A stretch of DNA of 64,000 nucleotides from Anaerolineae bacterium (GCA_022841825.1 JALHQT010000003.1:310001-374000); one strand, 5' to 3'; shown: positions 8,719-17,440, counted from the stretch's first letter. Numbers and translations are program-made. The notes: generated by a model not told the origin, from the letters alone.

Positions 8719-10645
8719 CCAGCACTATCCCGCCGCAATTCATATCCAGCTCGATCAGGTGATCGGAGCGGTGCATCCGCATCTGTACGGCGCGAACCTC
8801 GAACACATCGGGCGCACGATCTACGGCGGCGTATGGGCGGAAATGCTGCGCGAGCGTAAGTTCGCCGGGCATGACCGCATGTACATCGGGCAGAGCGAAG
8901 GGCTGCGCCATCAGAACCCTGGTTATGGCGTGGTCGTGCCCTGGGAGGCATACGCGCCCGACCATGCGCGCGTGCTGTACGTCCACGACAACACGACACT
9001 CTACAGCGGGCAGCAGTCACAGCGCATCACGATCCGCCAGCCGGACGACGCATGGCATGGCATTCAGCAGGGTGCGCTCTCGCTGCACGCGGGGCGTGCC
9101 TATGAGATGCGCCTCGTCCTGCGCGGCGAAGGGCAGACGGTGCAGGTGACATTGGGCGATGCGGTGTGGGAGGTGACGGCGGCGCACGATTGGCAGACGT
9201 ACCATCACACGATCACCGTCGAGCGAGCGCACCCTGATGCGGCGCTGCGCATCGCCGTGCGCGAGGGCAGCCTGTGGATCGGCTGCGCGTCACTGATGCC
9301 TGCGGACAACCTCGATGGCTGGCGGGCGGATGTCGTGGACATGATTCGCCAGCTTGCGCCGACCTTTCTGCGTTGGCCCGGTGGCAACTTCGTATCGGGT
9401 TATGCCTGGGAGGGCGGCATTGGCGACCGCGACCAGCGCCCATCGTATTTTGACCCGGCATGGAAGGTCTGGGAGTCGAATGACGTAGGCACTGACGAGT
9501 TCATGCGGCTGTGCCAGCTTGTCGGCTGCGAACCTGTGCTGACGGTCAACATGGGCGACGGCACAGCGGAGGAAGCCGCGTCATGGGTCGAATACTGCAA
9601 TGCGCCTGCCGACACGCCCTGGGGTTCATGGCGCGCCAAACAGGGGCATCCTGAGCCGTACAACGTCAGGACATGGTTCGTGGGCAATGAACAGTTCGGC
9701 AACTGGCAGGTTGGACATTGCGACGCCGAAACGTATGCCAGCAGCTATCACGATTACGCCGACCTGATGCGCGCGGTCGATCCCGATCTCTTTTTGATTG
9801 GCGTGGGCGTACCGACCGATCTCTACGGACACTGGAACGAGCTGGTGCTGCGCGGGGCGGGCGCGGCGATGGATGCGCTGAGTGTGCATTACTACTCGAT
9901 CCGCACCGAATCGTGGGCGACACCCCCGCCCGCCCAGACGCTCTATGTGCCGAAGGTCGCCGCCGCGCACGAAGTGGCGCAGATGCTCGACCGCACGCTC
10001 GATCTGATCGCACAGCATTCCGACCCGCCCGTGCCGCTGGCGTTCGACGAGTGGAACACGTATGTGGCGGGCAAAGCGCCGGACTTCTTCGAGGATTACA
10101 CCGTCGCCGACGCGCTCTACCTGGGCGGCGTGATGAACCACTGCCTGCGCCGTTCCGACCGCGTCGTCATGTCCGCCATTTACAACTTCGTCAACGTGAT
10201 GGGCAATATCCGCGTGACGCCGGACGCGCTGTGGGTGACGCCGAGCGCGCTGGTCTTGCAGATCATGACGCGCTATCGCGGGGGGCAGGCTGTGCGCGTG
10301 AAGGTGGAAGCGCCGACCTTCGACAGCCCGGAGACGGGCAACCAGCCCGCCATGCACGAGATTCCGCTGCTGGATGCGGCGGCAACCTACGACGCGGCGC
10401 AGCGTGTGCTCTACCTGTCGCTCGTCAATCGCGATCCGCGCCGCGCCGCGCATCTGCAAATCAGCGGCATCGCGCGCGTGGGCGAGGCGGCGCTGCACAT
10501 CGTGGCGGGCGATGACCCGCTGGCGCTGAACACGGAGGCAGACCCCCACAGCGTCGTCGTCGAGTCGGCGGCGTGGGCAGCGGCTGCGGAAAGCCTGACG
10601 CTGCGCCCCCACAGCTTCACGCTGGCGGTGGTTCAACTTTCTTGA
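8711..10645 (+). CDS. Alpha-L-arabinofuranosidase, GH51 family
   Basis: A 644-residue protein. The start ATG 8711 overlaps the aldehyde dehydrogenase stop by 8 bp. The N-terminus reads GAVHPHLYGANLEHIGR, as in GH51 enzymes, followed by a carbohydrate-binding-like insert and the catalytic barrel from FLRWPGGNFVSGYAWE. The acid/base is in VGNEQFGNW (Glu near 325) and the nucleophile in FDEWNTYV (Glu near 446). A C-terminal beta domain completes the fold. There is no signal peptide, so it should release L-arabinose from short imported arabino-oligosaccharides in the cytoplasm. Confidence 0.93.
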   Translation: MNDQHYPAAIHIQLDQVIGAVHPHLYGANLEHIGRTIYGGVWAEMLRERKFAGHDRMYIGQSEGLRHQNPGYGVVVPWEAYAPDHARVLYVHDNTTLYSGQQSQRITIRQPDDAWHGIQQGALSLHAGRAYEMRLVLRGEGQTVQVTLGDAVWEVTAAHDWQTYHHTITVERAHPDAALRIAVREGSLWIGCASLMPADNLDGWRADVVDMIRQLAPTFLRWPGGNFVSGYAWEGGIGDRDQRPSYFDPAWKVWESNDVGTDEFMRLCQLVGCEPVLTVNMGDGTAEEAASWVEYCNAPADTPWGSWRAKQGHPEPYNVRTWFVGNEQFGNWQVGHCDAETYASSYHDYADLMRAVDPDLFLIGVGVPTDLYGHWNELVLRGAGAAMDALSVHYYSIRTESWATPPPAQTLYVPKVAAAHEVAQMLDRTLDLIAQHSDPPVPLAFDEWNTYVAGKAPDFFEDYTVADALYLGGVMNHCLRRSDRVVMSAIYNFVNVMGNIRVTPDALWVTPSALVLQIMTRYRGGQAVRVKVEAPTFDSPETGNQPAMHEIPLLDAAATYDAAQRVLYLSLVNRDPRRAAHLQISGIARVGEAALHIVAGDDPLALNTEADPHSVVVESAAWAAAAESLTLRPHSFTLAVVQLS

Positions 10646-10670
10646 CAACACCATTGCCTCGCGTTACAGT
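10642..10670 (+). promoter_or_regulatory. Sigma-70-type promoter for the GntR-led cluster
   Basis: TTGACA (10642-10647) is a perfect -35 box, followed by exactly 17 bp and TACAGT (10665-10670; 4/6 to TATAAT). It lies at the end of the GH51 gene. Transcription should begin inside the palindrome at 10672-10699, which fits repression by a protein bound there. Confidence 0.65.
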
Positions 10671-10671
10671 C

Positions 10672-10699
10672 CTGCATATCTGAAATTTCAGATATGCAG
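10672..10699. promoter_or_regulatory. Perfect 28-bp palindrome, probable GntR operator
   Basis: The half-site CTGCATATCTGAAA is followed without spacer by its exact reverse complement, giving 14+14 bp with no mismatch. It covers the expected start site of the promoter just upstream and ends 20 bp before the GntR start codon. A dimeric GntR protein is the natural ligand, which would make the regulator control its own operon. No second copy was noticed elsewhere in the window. Confidence 0.7.
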
Positions 10700-10719
10700 A
10701 ATTTTGATAGTTGTTGTTT

Positions 10720-11421
10720 ATGCTGCACGCCAATAGTCTTACACCCATCCAACTGCCGAATGTCGCCACCGTCGTCTATGAGCAGCTTCGCCGCCAGATC
10801 CTCGGCGGCGCACTTCGCCCTGGGCAGCAGTTGAATATCCGCCAGATCGAAGCACAGCTTGGCGTCAGCCGGACGCCGCTCAAGCTGGCGCTCGAACGGT
10901 TGCAGGTCGAAGGTCTGGTCAGCATCCACCCACGCAAAGGAACGTTCGTCACGATCTTCTCGCCGCACGACCTGCGCGAATGCTTCGAGGTGCGCATCGC
11001 ACTGGAAGCGCAGGCGCTGCGCTCGGCCTTCGATGTCCAAAATCGCGCCCTGTTGGCGGAGCTGACCGACCTGTTCGCGCGCATGGACAGTTACTTCCGC
11101 AATGAGGCGACCTGGCTGGACGAACTGGTCGAATTCATGGACTGCGACCGCGTGGCGCATGTGCGGATGATTGAGATGAGCGGCAACGCCCGCATGAAAG
11201 AGATCTACGAGCACGCCAATGTCCAGGGCTATATCGCCGTTTTCGGGATGCGCTTTTCGTATTCCGATACGCTGCAAACTCAGGCGGAACATCGCGCCAT
11301 CGCCGCCGCGCTGCATGCGCATGACCGCGATGCGCTGCTGGTGTCCGCGCGGACGCATCTCGAACGCGCCGGGCTGCGTGCAGTACAGCGGCTTTCGCAG
11401 CACAATGGCGGTGAGCTGTGA
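10720..11421 (+). CDS. GntR-family transcriptional regulator (FCD type)
   Basis: A 233-residue regulator. The N-terminal winged helix-turn-helix reads VYEQLRRQILGGALRPGQQL and VSRTPLKLALERLQVEGLV. The C-terminal part is an all-helical FCD effector domain (ECFEVRIALEAQALR, then HRAIAAALHAHDRDAL). FCD regulators bind organic acids or sugar acids. I prefer ATG 10720 to the TTG at 10711. The stop overlaps the GTG start of the thiolase-fold gene, so it is the first gene of the catabolic operon and probably its local repressor. Confidence 0.92.
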   Translation: MLHANSLTPIQLPNVATVVYEQLRRQILGGALRPGQQLNIRQIEAQLGVSRTPLKLALERLQVEGLVSIHPRKGTFVTIFSPHDLRECFEVRIALEAQALRSAFDVQNRALLAELTDLFARMDSYFRNEATWLDELVEFMDCDRVAHVRMIEMSGNARMKEIYEHANVQGYIAVFGMRFSYSDTLQTQAEHRAIAAALHAHDRDALLVSARTHLERAGLRAVQRLSQHNGGEL

Positions 11422-12617
11422 CGCGCGTGCCGGTCGTCGTCGGCGTGGGGCTGACGCCGTTCGCCGCCAACCGCGTCGATGCCAGCATCCGCGATCTGGT
11501 CGCCGAAGCCGTCCTCGCGTGCATGGAAGACGCCGGACTGCTCGACCTGAAGGCGGTGCAGCACGGGCTTGCCAGCTACGAGAGCGACCACTTTAACCGC
11601 CAGATGACGCTTGGCGCGATCCTGCATGATGCGCTCGGCTTGACGCCGCTGCCGAACGTGCGCGTCGAGGGCGGCGGAGCGACAGGCGCGCTGGCGCTGC
11701 GTACCGCCTGGGCGTATGTACAGAGCGGGCTGTGCGAGTCGATCCTGGTCTACGGCGGCGAGATGAACGGGCGCAGCGTGTCGTCGGCGACCGCCAATGG
11801 CTTATTCGCGCTGTCCGCCGATGCCGATTGGGAGATGATGGTCGGTGGGACGTACACGGCATTTTACGCGGCGATGATGCGCGCGCACATGCAGCGTTAC
11901 GGGACGACCGAGGCGCAGTGCGCGCATGTGGCGGTGCGCAACCGGCGGAACGCCCGGCTCAATTCCTTTGCACAAAAGCCGATGGATCTGACGATTGACG
12001 ACGTGCTCCGCAGCAAGCCGGTCGCGGAGCCGTACAAGCTGCTCGATTGCAGCCTGTTGAGCGATGGCGCGGCGGCAGTCCTGCTGGCGACTGAAGACTG
12101 GGCGCGCGCGCACGGAACGCGCTTTCGAGAACGTCCGCCCGTTTACTACTGCGCGACGGGCTGCGGCACGGATACGATGCGCCTGGGCGACCGCTACCCG
12201 GAAATCACGAACTTTCGTGGCAAGCGGGCAGCGGCGCAGGCGGCATACGCGATGGCGGGCATCGGCGAGCCGCTGCTCGAGATCGACGTGGCGGAACTCT
12301 ACGACAGCTACAGCGGGGTCGAAATTCAGGCGGTCGAAGACCTGGGCTTTGTCCCTGCGGGGCAGGGTGGCGCGGCGGTCGCAAGCGGCATATTCGATGC
12401 CGATGGCTACCTGCCCGTCAACACCAGCGGCGGGCTGCTCGGTCGCGGTGCCCCCGTCGGCGCGACAGGAATTGCGCAGGCGGTCGAAATCGTCCAACAG
12501 TTGTGGGGCGAACTGCCCGCTGGGCGGCAGGTGGCGAACGCGCGGCGCGGGCTGACCGACACCCACGCGGGCATCGGCACCATCTGCGTCGTCAATATCT
12601 TCGAGAGGCGGGACTGA
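11418..12617 (+). CDS. Thiolase-fold protein lacking the usual catalytic Cys and His
   Basis: A 399-residue thiolase-superfamily protein starting with GTG in a 4-bp overlap with the GntR gene. The segment VEGGGATGALALR aligns with the VExACASG loop but has Gly where the nucleophilic Cys should be. The C-terminal motif is GRGAPVGATG where thiolases have GHPxGxTG, so the catalytic His is also gone. Losing these residues while being paired with a DUF35 OB-fold protein is typical of SCP2-thiolase-like retro-aldolases (Ltp2-type) and of acyl-CoA binding scaffolds. Normal acetyl-CoA acetyltransferase activity is therefore unlikely. Confidence 0.82.
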   Translation: MTRVPVVVGVGLTPFAANRVDASIRDLVAEAVLACMEDAGLLDLKAVQHGLASYESDHFNRQMTLGAILHDALGLTPLPNVRVEGGGATGALALRTAWAYVQSGLCESILVYGGEMNGRSVSSATANGLFALSADADWEMMVGGTYTAFYAAMMRAHMQRYGTTEAQCAHVAVRNRRNARLNSFAQKPMDLTIDDVLRSKPVAEPYKLLDCSLLSDGAAAVLLATEDWARAHGTRFRERPPVYYCATGCGTDTMRLGDRYPEITNFRGKRAAAQAAYAMAGIGEPLLEIDVAELYDSYSGVEIQAVEDLGFVPAGQGGAAVASGIFDADGYLPVNTSGGLLGRGAPVGATGIAQAVEIVQQLWGELPAGRQVANARRGLTDTHAGIGTICVVNIFERRD

Positions 12618-12620
12618 CTC

Positions 12621-13142
12621 ATGACGACCGTCCTCAGCAAGCGCGATGTGCTGACCGTCAGCGCCCCGCTCCAGCGCACACCCGACCCGTGGGCGGACTT
12701 TCGCCAGATCGAGATTGTCACGCTGGAACTGACACAGCAGTATGCGCACAGCCTCGGCAAGACATCACGCTTCTTCCTGGAGCTGGAAGCCAGGCGCTTT
12801 TTCGCCACACGCTGCGACGGCTGTGGCAGGACGTACAGCCCGCCGCGCTCGCTCTGCCCGGACTGCCTGAAGATCACGCAGTGGGTCGAACTGGCGGGGA
12901 CAGGGACAGTCGAGGCCTACTCCATCATGCACTTCGCGTCTGGCATCAACGACGACGTGAAGCAGGTCGAACTGCCGGGCGTCTTCGCCTATGTGCTGAT
13001 GGATGGCGCATCGACCCTTTTTCCGCACTGGCTGCGCTGTGAACCCGCGCGCGCCCACATCGGGATGCGCGTGCGCGTCGCCTACACTCAGGCAGAACAC
13101 GTCCAGCATCCCATTCACCTGATGTACTTTGAGGAGGCGTAG
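12621..13142 (+). CDS. Zn-ribbon/OB-fold protein (DUF35) partner of the thiolase-fold protein
   Basis: A 173-residue protein with a rubredoxin-like zinc ribbon, CDGCGRTYSPPRSLCPDC, near residues 55-72. A C-terminal OB-fold follows (VELAGTGTVEAYSIMHF and on to AYTQAEHVQHPIHLMY). DUF35 proteins form tight complexes with thiolase-fold enzymes, channel acyl-CoA substrates, or act as obligate partners of SCP2-type aldolases. It starts 3 bp after the thiolase-fold gene, as expected for a co-translated complex. It has a roughly 50-residue N-terminal extension before the zinc ribbon. Confidence 0.87.
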   Translation: MTTVLSKRDVLTVSAPLQRTPDPWADFRQIEIVTLELTQQYAHSLGKTSRFFLELEARRFFATRCDGCGRTYSPPRSLCPDCLKITQWVELAGTGTVEAYSIMHFASGINDDVKQVELPGVFAYVLMDGASTLFPHWLRCEPARAHIGMRVRVAYTQAEHVQHPIHLMYFEEA

Positions 13143-13145
13143 ACG

Positions 13146-14156
13146 ATGTCCGCACGGGCAAAGAAGCTCATCAATACGCCACACACGATCCTGCACGAAA
13201 TGCTGGAGGGATTCGCTGCGGCGTATCCTCAATTCGTGACGCTGACGCCGGACGGACTGATCACGCGCGCCGTGCCCAAGGCGGCGGGCAAAGTTGGGCT
13301 GGTGATCGGCAACGGCAGCGGGCACGAACCCGCCATGATCGGCTTTGTGGGCGAGGGGTTGTTCGACGTGAATGTGCCGGGCGATATCTTCGCCGCGCCC
13401 GGCGCGGAGCATATTGTCCGGGGCATCAAGGCGGCGGAGCGCGGGGCGGGCGTGCTGCTGTGCGTTTCGCACCACGCGGGCGACCTGCTCAACGCCGAGC
13501 TTGCGCTGGCGCGCTGCGCTGCCCTGGGCATCGGCGATGTCGAGATGGTCGTGCTGTACGACGACATCTCCAGCGCGCCGAAAGGACAGGAAGAAGAACG
13601 GCGCGGGACTGCCGGGCTGTTCTTTACCTGGAAGCTGCTCGGCGCGTATGCCGAAATGGGCGCGTCGCTGGAAGAATGCAAGGCGATGGCGGAGCGCATC
13701 CGCGATCACACGCGAACGCTCGCGGTCGCGCTGACGCCGGGCACGAACCCGCTCAACGGGCAGGTGATGTTTACGCTGCCGGAGGACGAGATCGAGATCG
13801 GCATGGGGGTGCACGGTGAGGTGGGGCAGGGACGGCGCAAGTTCACGACCGCCGACGCGACCATCGACATGATGCTGCCGCCGATCCTCGACGATCTGCC
13901 ATTTGTGGCGGGCGACGAGGTGCTGGTGCTGCTCAACAACAGCGGCAGCATGACGCAGATGGAACTGTTCATCCTCCACCGCCGCGTGGCGCAGATCCTG
14001 AGCGAGCGCGGCATCTCGGTCTACGGCACGTATATCGGCGCATATGCGACGACGCAAGAGATGGCAGGTTTCGCACTGTCGCTCTGCAAGGTGGATGAGA
14101 CGATGTCCGCGCTGTGGGATGCGCCCGCGCGGGGAGCGATGTTCCGATGGGGATGA
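13146..14156 (+). CDS. dhaK: Dihydroxyacetone kinase subunit DhaK
   Basis: A 336-residue DhaK-family protein, the substrate-binding half of dihydroxyacetone kinases. The signatures GNGSGHEPAMIGFVGEGLFD and AGDLLNAELA are intact. The histidine that covalently binds the ketone is present in GVHGEVGQG (near residue 223; E. coli His218). No DhaL nucleotide-binding subunit or phosphotransferase DhaM follows, so the partner must be elsewhere or the protein works differently. Related kinases act on erythrulose and other short ketoses. The next gene encodes a sugar-isomerase-like protein, which suggests that kind of substrate. Confidence 0.9.
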   Translation: MSARAKKLINTPHTILHEMLEGFAAAYPQFVTLTPDGLITRAVPKAAGKVGLVIGNGSGHEPAMIGFVGEGLFDVNVPGDIFAAPGAEHIVRGIKAAERGAGVLLCVSHHAGDLLNAELALARCAALGIGDVEMVVLYDDISSAPKGQEEERRGTAGLFFTWKLLGAYAEMGASLEECKAMAERIRDHTRTLAVALTPGTNPLNGQVMFTLPEDEIEIGMGVHGEVGQGRRKFTTADATIDMMLPPILDDLPFVAGDEVLVLLNNSGSMTQMELFILHRRVAQILSERGISVYGTYIGAYATTQEMAGFALSLCKVDETMSALWDAPARGAMFRWG

Positions 14157-14180
14157 GGGCTGGGGACCAGAAGGATTTGC

Positions 14181-15638
14181 ATGATGCCGAAACATAAGGT
14201 GCGCGTCGGGTTCGTCGGCTTGTCGATCAAGCCCTACTATTCGGTCGAGTTTCGCCAGCGCGAGCGTGCCATCGCCGGGCTGACGATGCTAGCCGACTCG
14301 CTCGGCTTCGAGCTTGTTGCCATGCCCGATGTGATCATGAGCGAAGAGGAGTCGATCCGCGCGGCGAACTTCCTGCGCGATCAGCATCTCGACTTCCTGC
14401 TGATCCAGACCAGCTCATGCAGCATGGGCGAACAGCTCCTGCCGCTGGTCGATTGCGCGCCGCGCCTGGGCTTGTGGGCGACGCCCGACCCGAACCTGCA
14501 AGGCGAAATCCAGATCCACTCGCTGGTCTCGATGAACCATTTTGCGGCGATTCTCAAGCGTTATCTGCGTCATGAGGAGCACCCGTTCAAGTGGTTCTAC
14601 GGGCATGTCGAGACGGAAGATTTTCAGCGTCGCTTCGTGGTGACGGTGCGCGCGCTGACCGCCGTCAAAAACATCGAGCGCGGGCGCATCGGCTGGATCG
14701 GCGGCTTGTCGCCCGGCTTCCACGACATGATCTTTGACGAGCCGGCGCTGCGTTCGCGCCTGGGCGTGCAGGTCGGGCAGCACGAGATGGGCGAACTGGT
14801 CGCGCGGGCAAAGGCGTATGATGCCGCCCCGGTCGCGGCGCAGGCGGCGGAGATACGCGGCGCAGCGTCCGCCGTGACGGTCAGCAGCGAAGAGTCATTC
14901 AACCGCGTCACGCGGCTCTATCTGGCGCTCAAGGACATCGCATCCGAACATGGCTATGACGCGCTTGCTGTGCAGTGCTGGACGAAGGCGCAGGAAATCT
15001 ACAACGTCGTGCCGTGCATGGCGTACTCATGGATGGGCAGCGAGGACGGCGTGGCGGTCTCGTGCGAGGGCGATGTGCTGGGCGCTGCCAGCATGTACCT
15101 GCTCAACCTGCTGACCGGCAAGCACGGCTCCTCGACGCTGCTCGACATGACGGCGCTCGACCTGCAAACGCAGACGATGCTGATGTGGCACTGTGGCGTT
15201 TCGCCCCGGCATTTCGCCAACGACGAGGGGATCAAGTGGGTCGATCACACCACGCTCGGTCGAAAGGCGGACGATGGACCGTACGGCGTATCGGGCGACC
15301 AGCTCTTCGCGCCCAACCCGGATACCAGCATCACCTACATCGGCGACGATGGGCGCAGCCTGCTGGTGCTGCGGTCGAGCATCATCGAACACCCGAACGG
15401 GCAGCGCGGTTTTGACGGCACGCGCGGTTGGTTCAACCAGTTTGAACTCAACAAGCAGCCGATCAACCTCTGGGATCTTGTCAACACCCTCACGGTTCGC
15501 GGGCACGAACATCACTTCGCCGTTGGGCAGGGCGATGTGACGAGCGAACTGCTGGAATTTGCCGCATGGAAGAAGATGCGTTTAGTAGAAAGGGTTCCCT
15601 ATGCAGATTACTTGCAGTTAGAGGGGGTGAATGTGTGA
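14181..15638 (+). CDS. L-fucose/L-arabinose isomerase-like protein
   Basis: A 485-residue protein of the FucI/AraA fold: N-terminal Rossmann-like domains (KVRVGFVGLSIKPYYSVEF), then a catalytic region with QCWTKAQEIYNVVPC and SCEGDVLGAASMYLL, and a C-terminal barrel with HEHHFAVGQGDVTSEL. The acidic CEGD and the distal His fit the metal-dependent aldose-ketose isomerase site. AAGGAT ahead of ATG 14181 supports the start. The family also holds sulfoquinovose and other isomerases, so the substrate is open. Position directly after dhaK suggests isomerisation before ketose phosphorylation. Confidence 0.8.
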   Translation: MMPKHKVRVGFVGLSIKPYYSVEFRQRERAIAGLTMLADSLGFELVAMPDVIMSEEESIRAANFLRDQHLDFLLIQTSSCSMGEQLLPLVDCAPRLGLWATPDPNLQGEIQIHSLVSMNHFAAILKRYLRHEEHPFKWFYGHVETEDFQRRFVVTVRALTAVKNIERGRIGWIGGLSPGFHDMIFDEPALRSRLGVQVGQHEMGELVARAKAYDAAPVAAQAAEIRGAASAVTVSSEESFNRVTRLYLALKDIASEHGYDALAVQCWTKAQEIYNVVPCMAYSWMGSEDGVAVSCEGDVLGAASMYLLNLLTGKHGSSTLLDMTALDLQTQTMLMWHCGVSPRHFANDEGIKWVDHTTLGRKADDGPYGVSGDQLFAPNPDTSITYIGDDGRSLLVLRSSIIEHPNGQRGFDGTRGWFNQFELNKQPINLWDLVNTLTVRGHEHHFAVGQGDVTSELLEFAAWKKMRLVERVPYADYLQLEGVNV

Positions 15639-15655
15639 GGAGTAACAAGAATAGT

Positions 15656-15680
15656 GTAGGGACGAGGCACGCCTCGTCCG
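15656..15680. repeat. Single palindromic module, CCTCG-type
   Basis: GTAGGGACGAGGC continues into its near mirror GCCTCGTCC, a single copy of the 24-bp module seen elsewhere as facing pairs. It lies in the 100-bp gap between the isomerase-like gene and the ABC importer. A smaller GACGA/TCGTC hairpin follows at about 15688-15705. Confidence 0.8.
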
Positions 15681-15739
15681 CATAGGCGACGATCTGTTTG
15701 TCGTCCCGATGAATACGAACGAAGGCATAGAGGAGAAAG

Positions 15740-17011
15740 ATGGTCATGGCACGGAAATGGTTCTTGCTGATCAGTTTGCTGGCACTATTGGTCGTCCCGA
15801 TGATGGCATCCGCGCAGGATGACGCGATGGAACCGCCACCCGGGTTTGAGAGCTGGGACGCGGTTGTCGAAGCCGCGCGCGGGCAGACGGTCAACTGGTA
15901 CATGTGGGGCGGGTCGGACTCGATCAACGGCTTCGTCGATACCTTCTATGGCGAAGTCCTCGCCGAAGAATACGGCATCACGCTCAACCGCGTGCCGCTG
16001 ACGGACACCGTCGATGCGGTCAACCAGGTCTTGAGCGAATCGGAAGCGGGCGTCGCGGAAGACGGCGGCACCATCGACATGATCTGGATCAATGGCGAAA
16101 ACTTCTTCACACTGCGCCAGGCAGACCTGCTCTACGGACCCTGGGCGCAGAACATCCCCAACAGCGCGCTGGTGGCTTGGGACAACCCGGCGGTCAACCT
16201 CGATTTCGGTCGCCCGGTCGATAACTACGAAAGCCCCTGGTCGAGCGCGCAGTTCCACTTCATCTATGACACCGCGCGGATGGGCGAAGACGACCTGCCG
16301 CGCAGCTATGCCGAGCTGACCGCGTGGATCGAGGCAAATCCTGGTCGCTTCTCGTATGTCGCGCCTGGTCCGGGTGCGTTCATCGGCACGCGCTTCGTCA
16401 AGCAGATCTTCTTTGAGGTCAGCGGCGGGCAGGAGCAGTGGGTCGGCGAGTTCAACCAGGATCTTTACGACGAATGGGCACCCGTCGTCTGGGATCTGCT
16501 CAACTCGTGGGAGCCGAACCTGTGGCGCGCGGGCGAAACTTACCCGGCAGGTGAAGCCGAGCACCTCGAACTCTTCGCCAACGGCGAGGTGGATTTCGCC
16601 TTCACGCAGTCGCCATCCGGCGCGGCACCCTGGATCGGCTCTGGTCAGATCCCGCCGACCTCCAAGGGCTTCGCGTTCACCGAAAATATGATCGGCGATT
16701 TCAACTACGTGGCGATCCCGTACAACGCCCCCAACAAGGCAGCGGCGCTGGTGCTGGCAAACCTGATTCTGCGCCCGGATCGTCAGGCAGCGCAGGTGCA
16801 GCCGGATAACGGCTTCTGCTGCGGCTGGGGCATCGACGTTTCGCGCGTGACGGATGAGGCGGGCTTGGCTGCTATCGAAGAAGCCTTCGAGAACCTGGGC
16901 GCGGCAGCGGAAGACCCGAACATCCTGGCAGCGGCGCTGGTCTCGGACATCGCGGCGGAATACCAGGCGCTGATCGAAGCGGACTGGGAAGCGAACGTCC
17001 TGCGGCGGTAA
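15740..17011 (+). CDS. ABC importer substrate-binding protein, YnjB-like
   Basis: A 423-residue exported solute-binding protein with a signal peptide (KWFLLISLLALLVVPMMASAQ). The mature part begins with an acidic PPPGFESWD stretch. WYMWGGSDSINGFVD and DMIWINGENFF match the YnjB (COG4134) group within the iron/spermidine/thiamine-type binding proteins. Either ATG 15740 or ATG 15746 could be the start; AGGAG at 15731-15735 sits 4 or 10 nt ahead. The two permeases and the ATPase follow after a repeat-filled gap. The transported compound is unknown in this group. Confidence 0.88.
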   Translation: MVMARKWFLLISLLALLVVPMMASAQDDAMEPPPGFESWDAVVEAARGQTVNWYMWGGSDSINGFVDTFYGEVLAEEYGITLNRVPLTDTVDAVNQVLSESEAGVAEDGGTIDMIWINGENFFTLRQADLLYGPWAQNIPNSALVAWDNPAVNLDFGRPVDNYESPWSSAQFHFIYDTARMGEDDLPRSYAELTAWIEANPGRFSYVAPGPGAFIGTRFVKQIFFEVSGGQEQWVGEFNQDLYDEWAPVVWDLLNSWEPNLWRAGETYPAGEAEHLELFANGEVDFAFTQSPSGAAPWIGSGQIPPTSKGFAFTENMIGDFNYVAIPYNAPNKAAALVLANLILRPDRQAAQVQPDNGFCCGWGIDVSRVTDEAGLAAIEEAFENLGAAAEDPNILAAALVSDIAAEYQALIEADWEANVLRR

Positions 17012-17020
17012 TCGACAACA

Positions 17021-17352
17021 AACCCTCACCCCAAACCCCTCTCCCTCAGGGAGTTCAGGGGCGGACAGTTTAGTAAAGGGTACAGCATGTCTAGAGTTTC
17101 GCTTTAGCCCTCACCCTAAATCCCTCTCCCGAACGGCGAGTACGCCTGGGAGAGGGACTTCCAAACCGGACGAGGCATGCCTCGTCCCTACATCTGGCTC
17201 CCCTCTCCCAGCGGTACTCCGCGTTCGGGACGCTGGATGCAGAGCCGAAGCGGGCTGGGTGTAAGGGCTGATGCGAATATTGAGACATCTTGTACTCTAT
17301 GTGAGACTGTCCGCCCATGAACCGTACACGGAGAGGGGACGGGGGTGAGGTT
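17021..17352. repeat. Four-level nested inverted repeat filling the gap inside the ABC operon
   Basis: The 429-bp gap between binding protein and permease holds no gene. It is a set of inverted repeats nested inside each other. Level 1: CCCTCACCCCAAACCCCTCTC at the left against GAGAGGGGACGGGGGTGAGG at the right (17021-17352). Level 2: 17053-17069 against 17306-17322, sharing GGGCGGACAGT with similarity continuing inward. Level 3: 17106-17269, AGCCCTCACCC to GGGTGTAAGGGCT. Level 4: the palindrome 17168-17191. Levels 1 and 3 belong to the family seen in pyrD and at 32099 and 41547. Short frames here are not genes. Confidence 0.85.
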
Positions 17353-17440
17353 CTGATGGGGCATTGCCCTGTTATTCACCACGCCACACAGTCCGTTAAG
17401 CAACGTTCATGTTCTGATCTATCATAGTCTGAGGTTCTCC

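Noticed and set aside
17091-17403. Two short minus-strand frames in the gap inside the ABC operon
   Set aside because: They are translations of the nested repeats and match no protein pattern.
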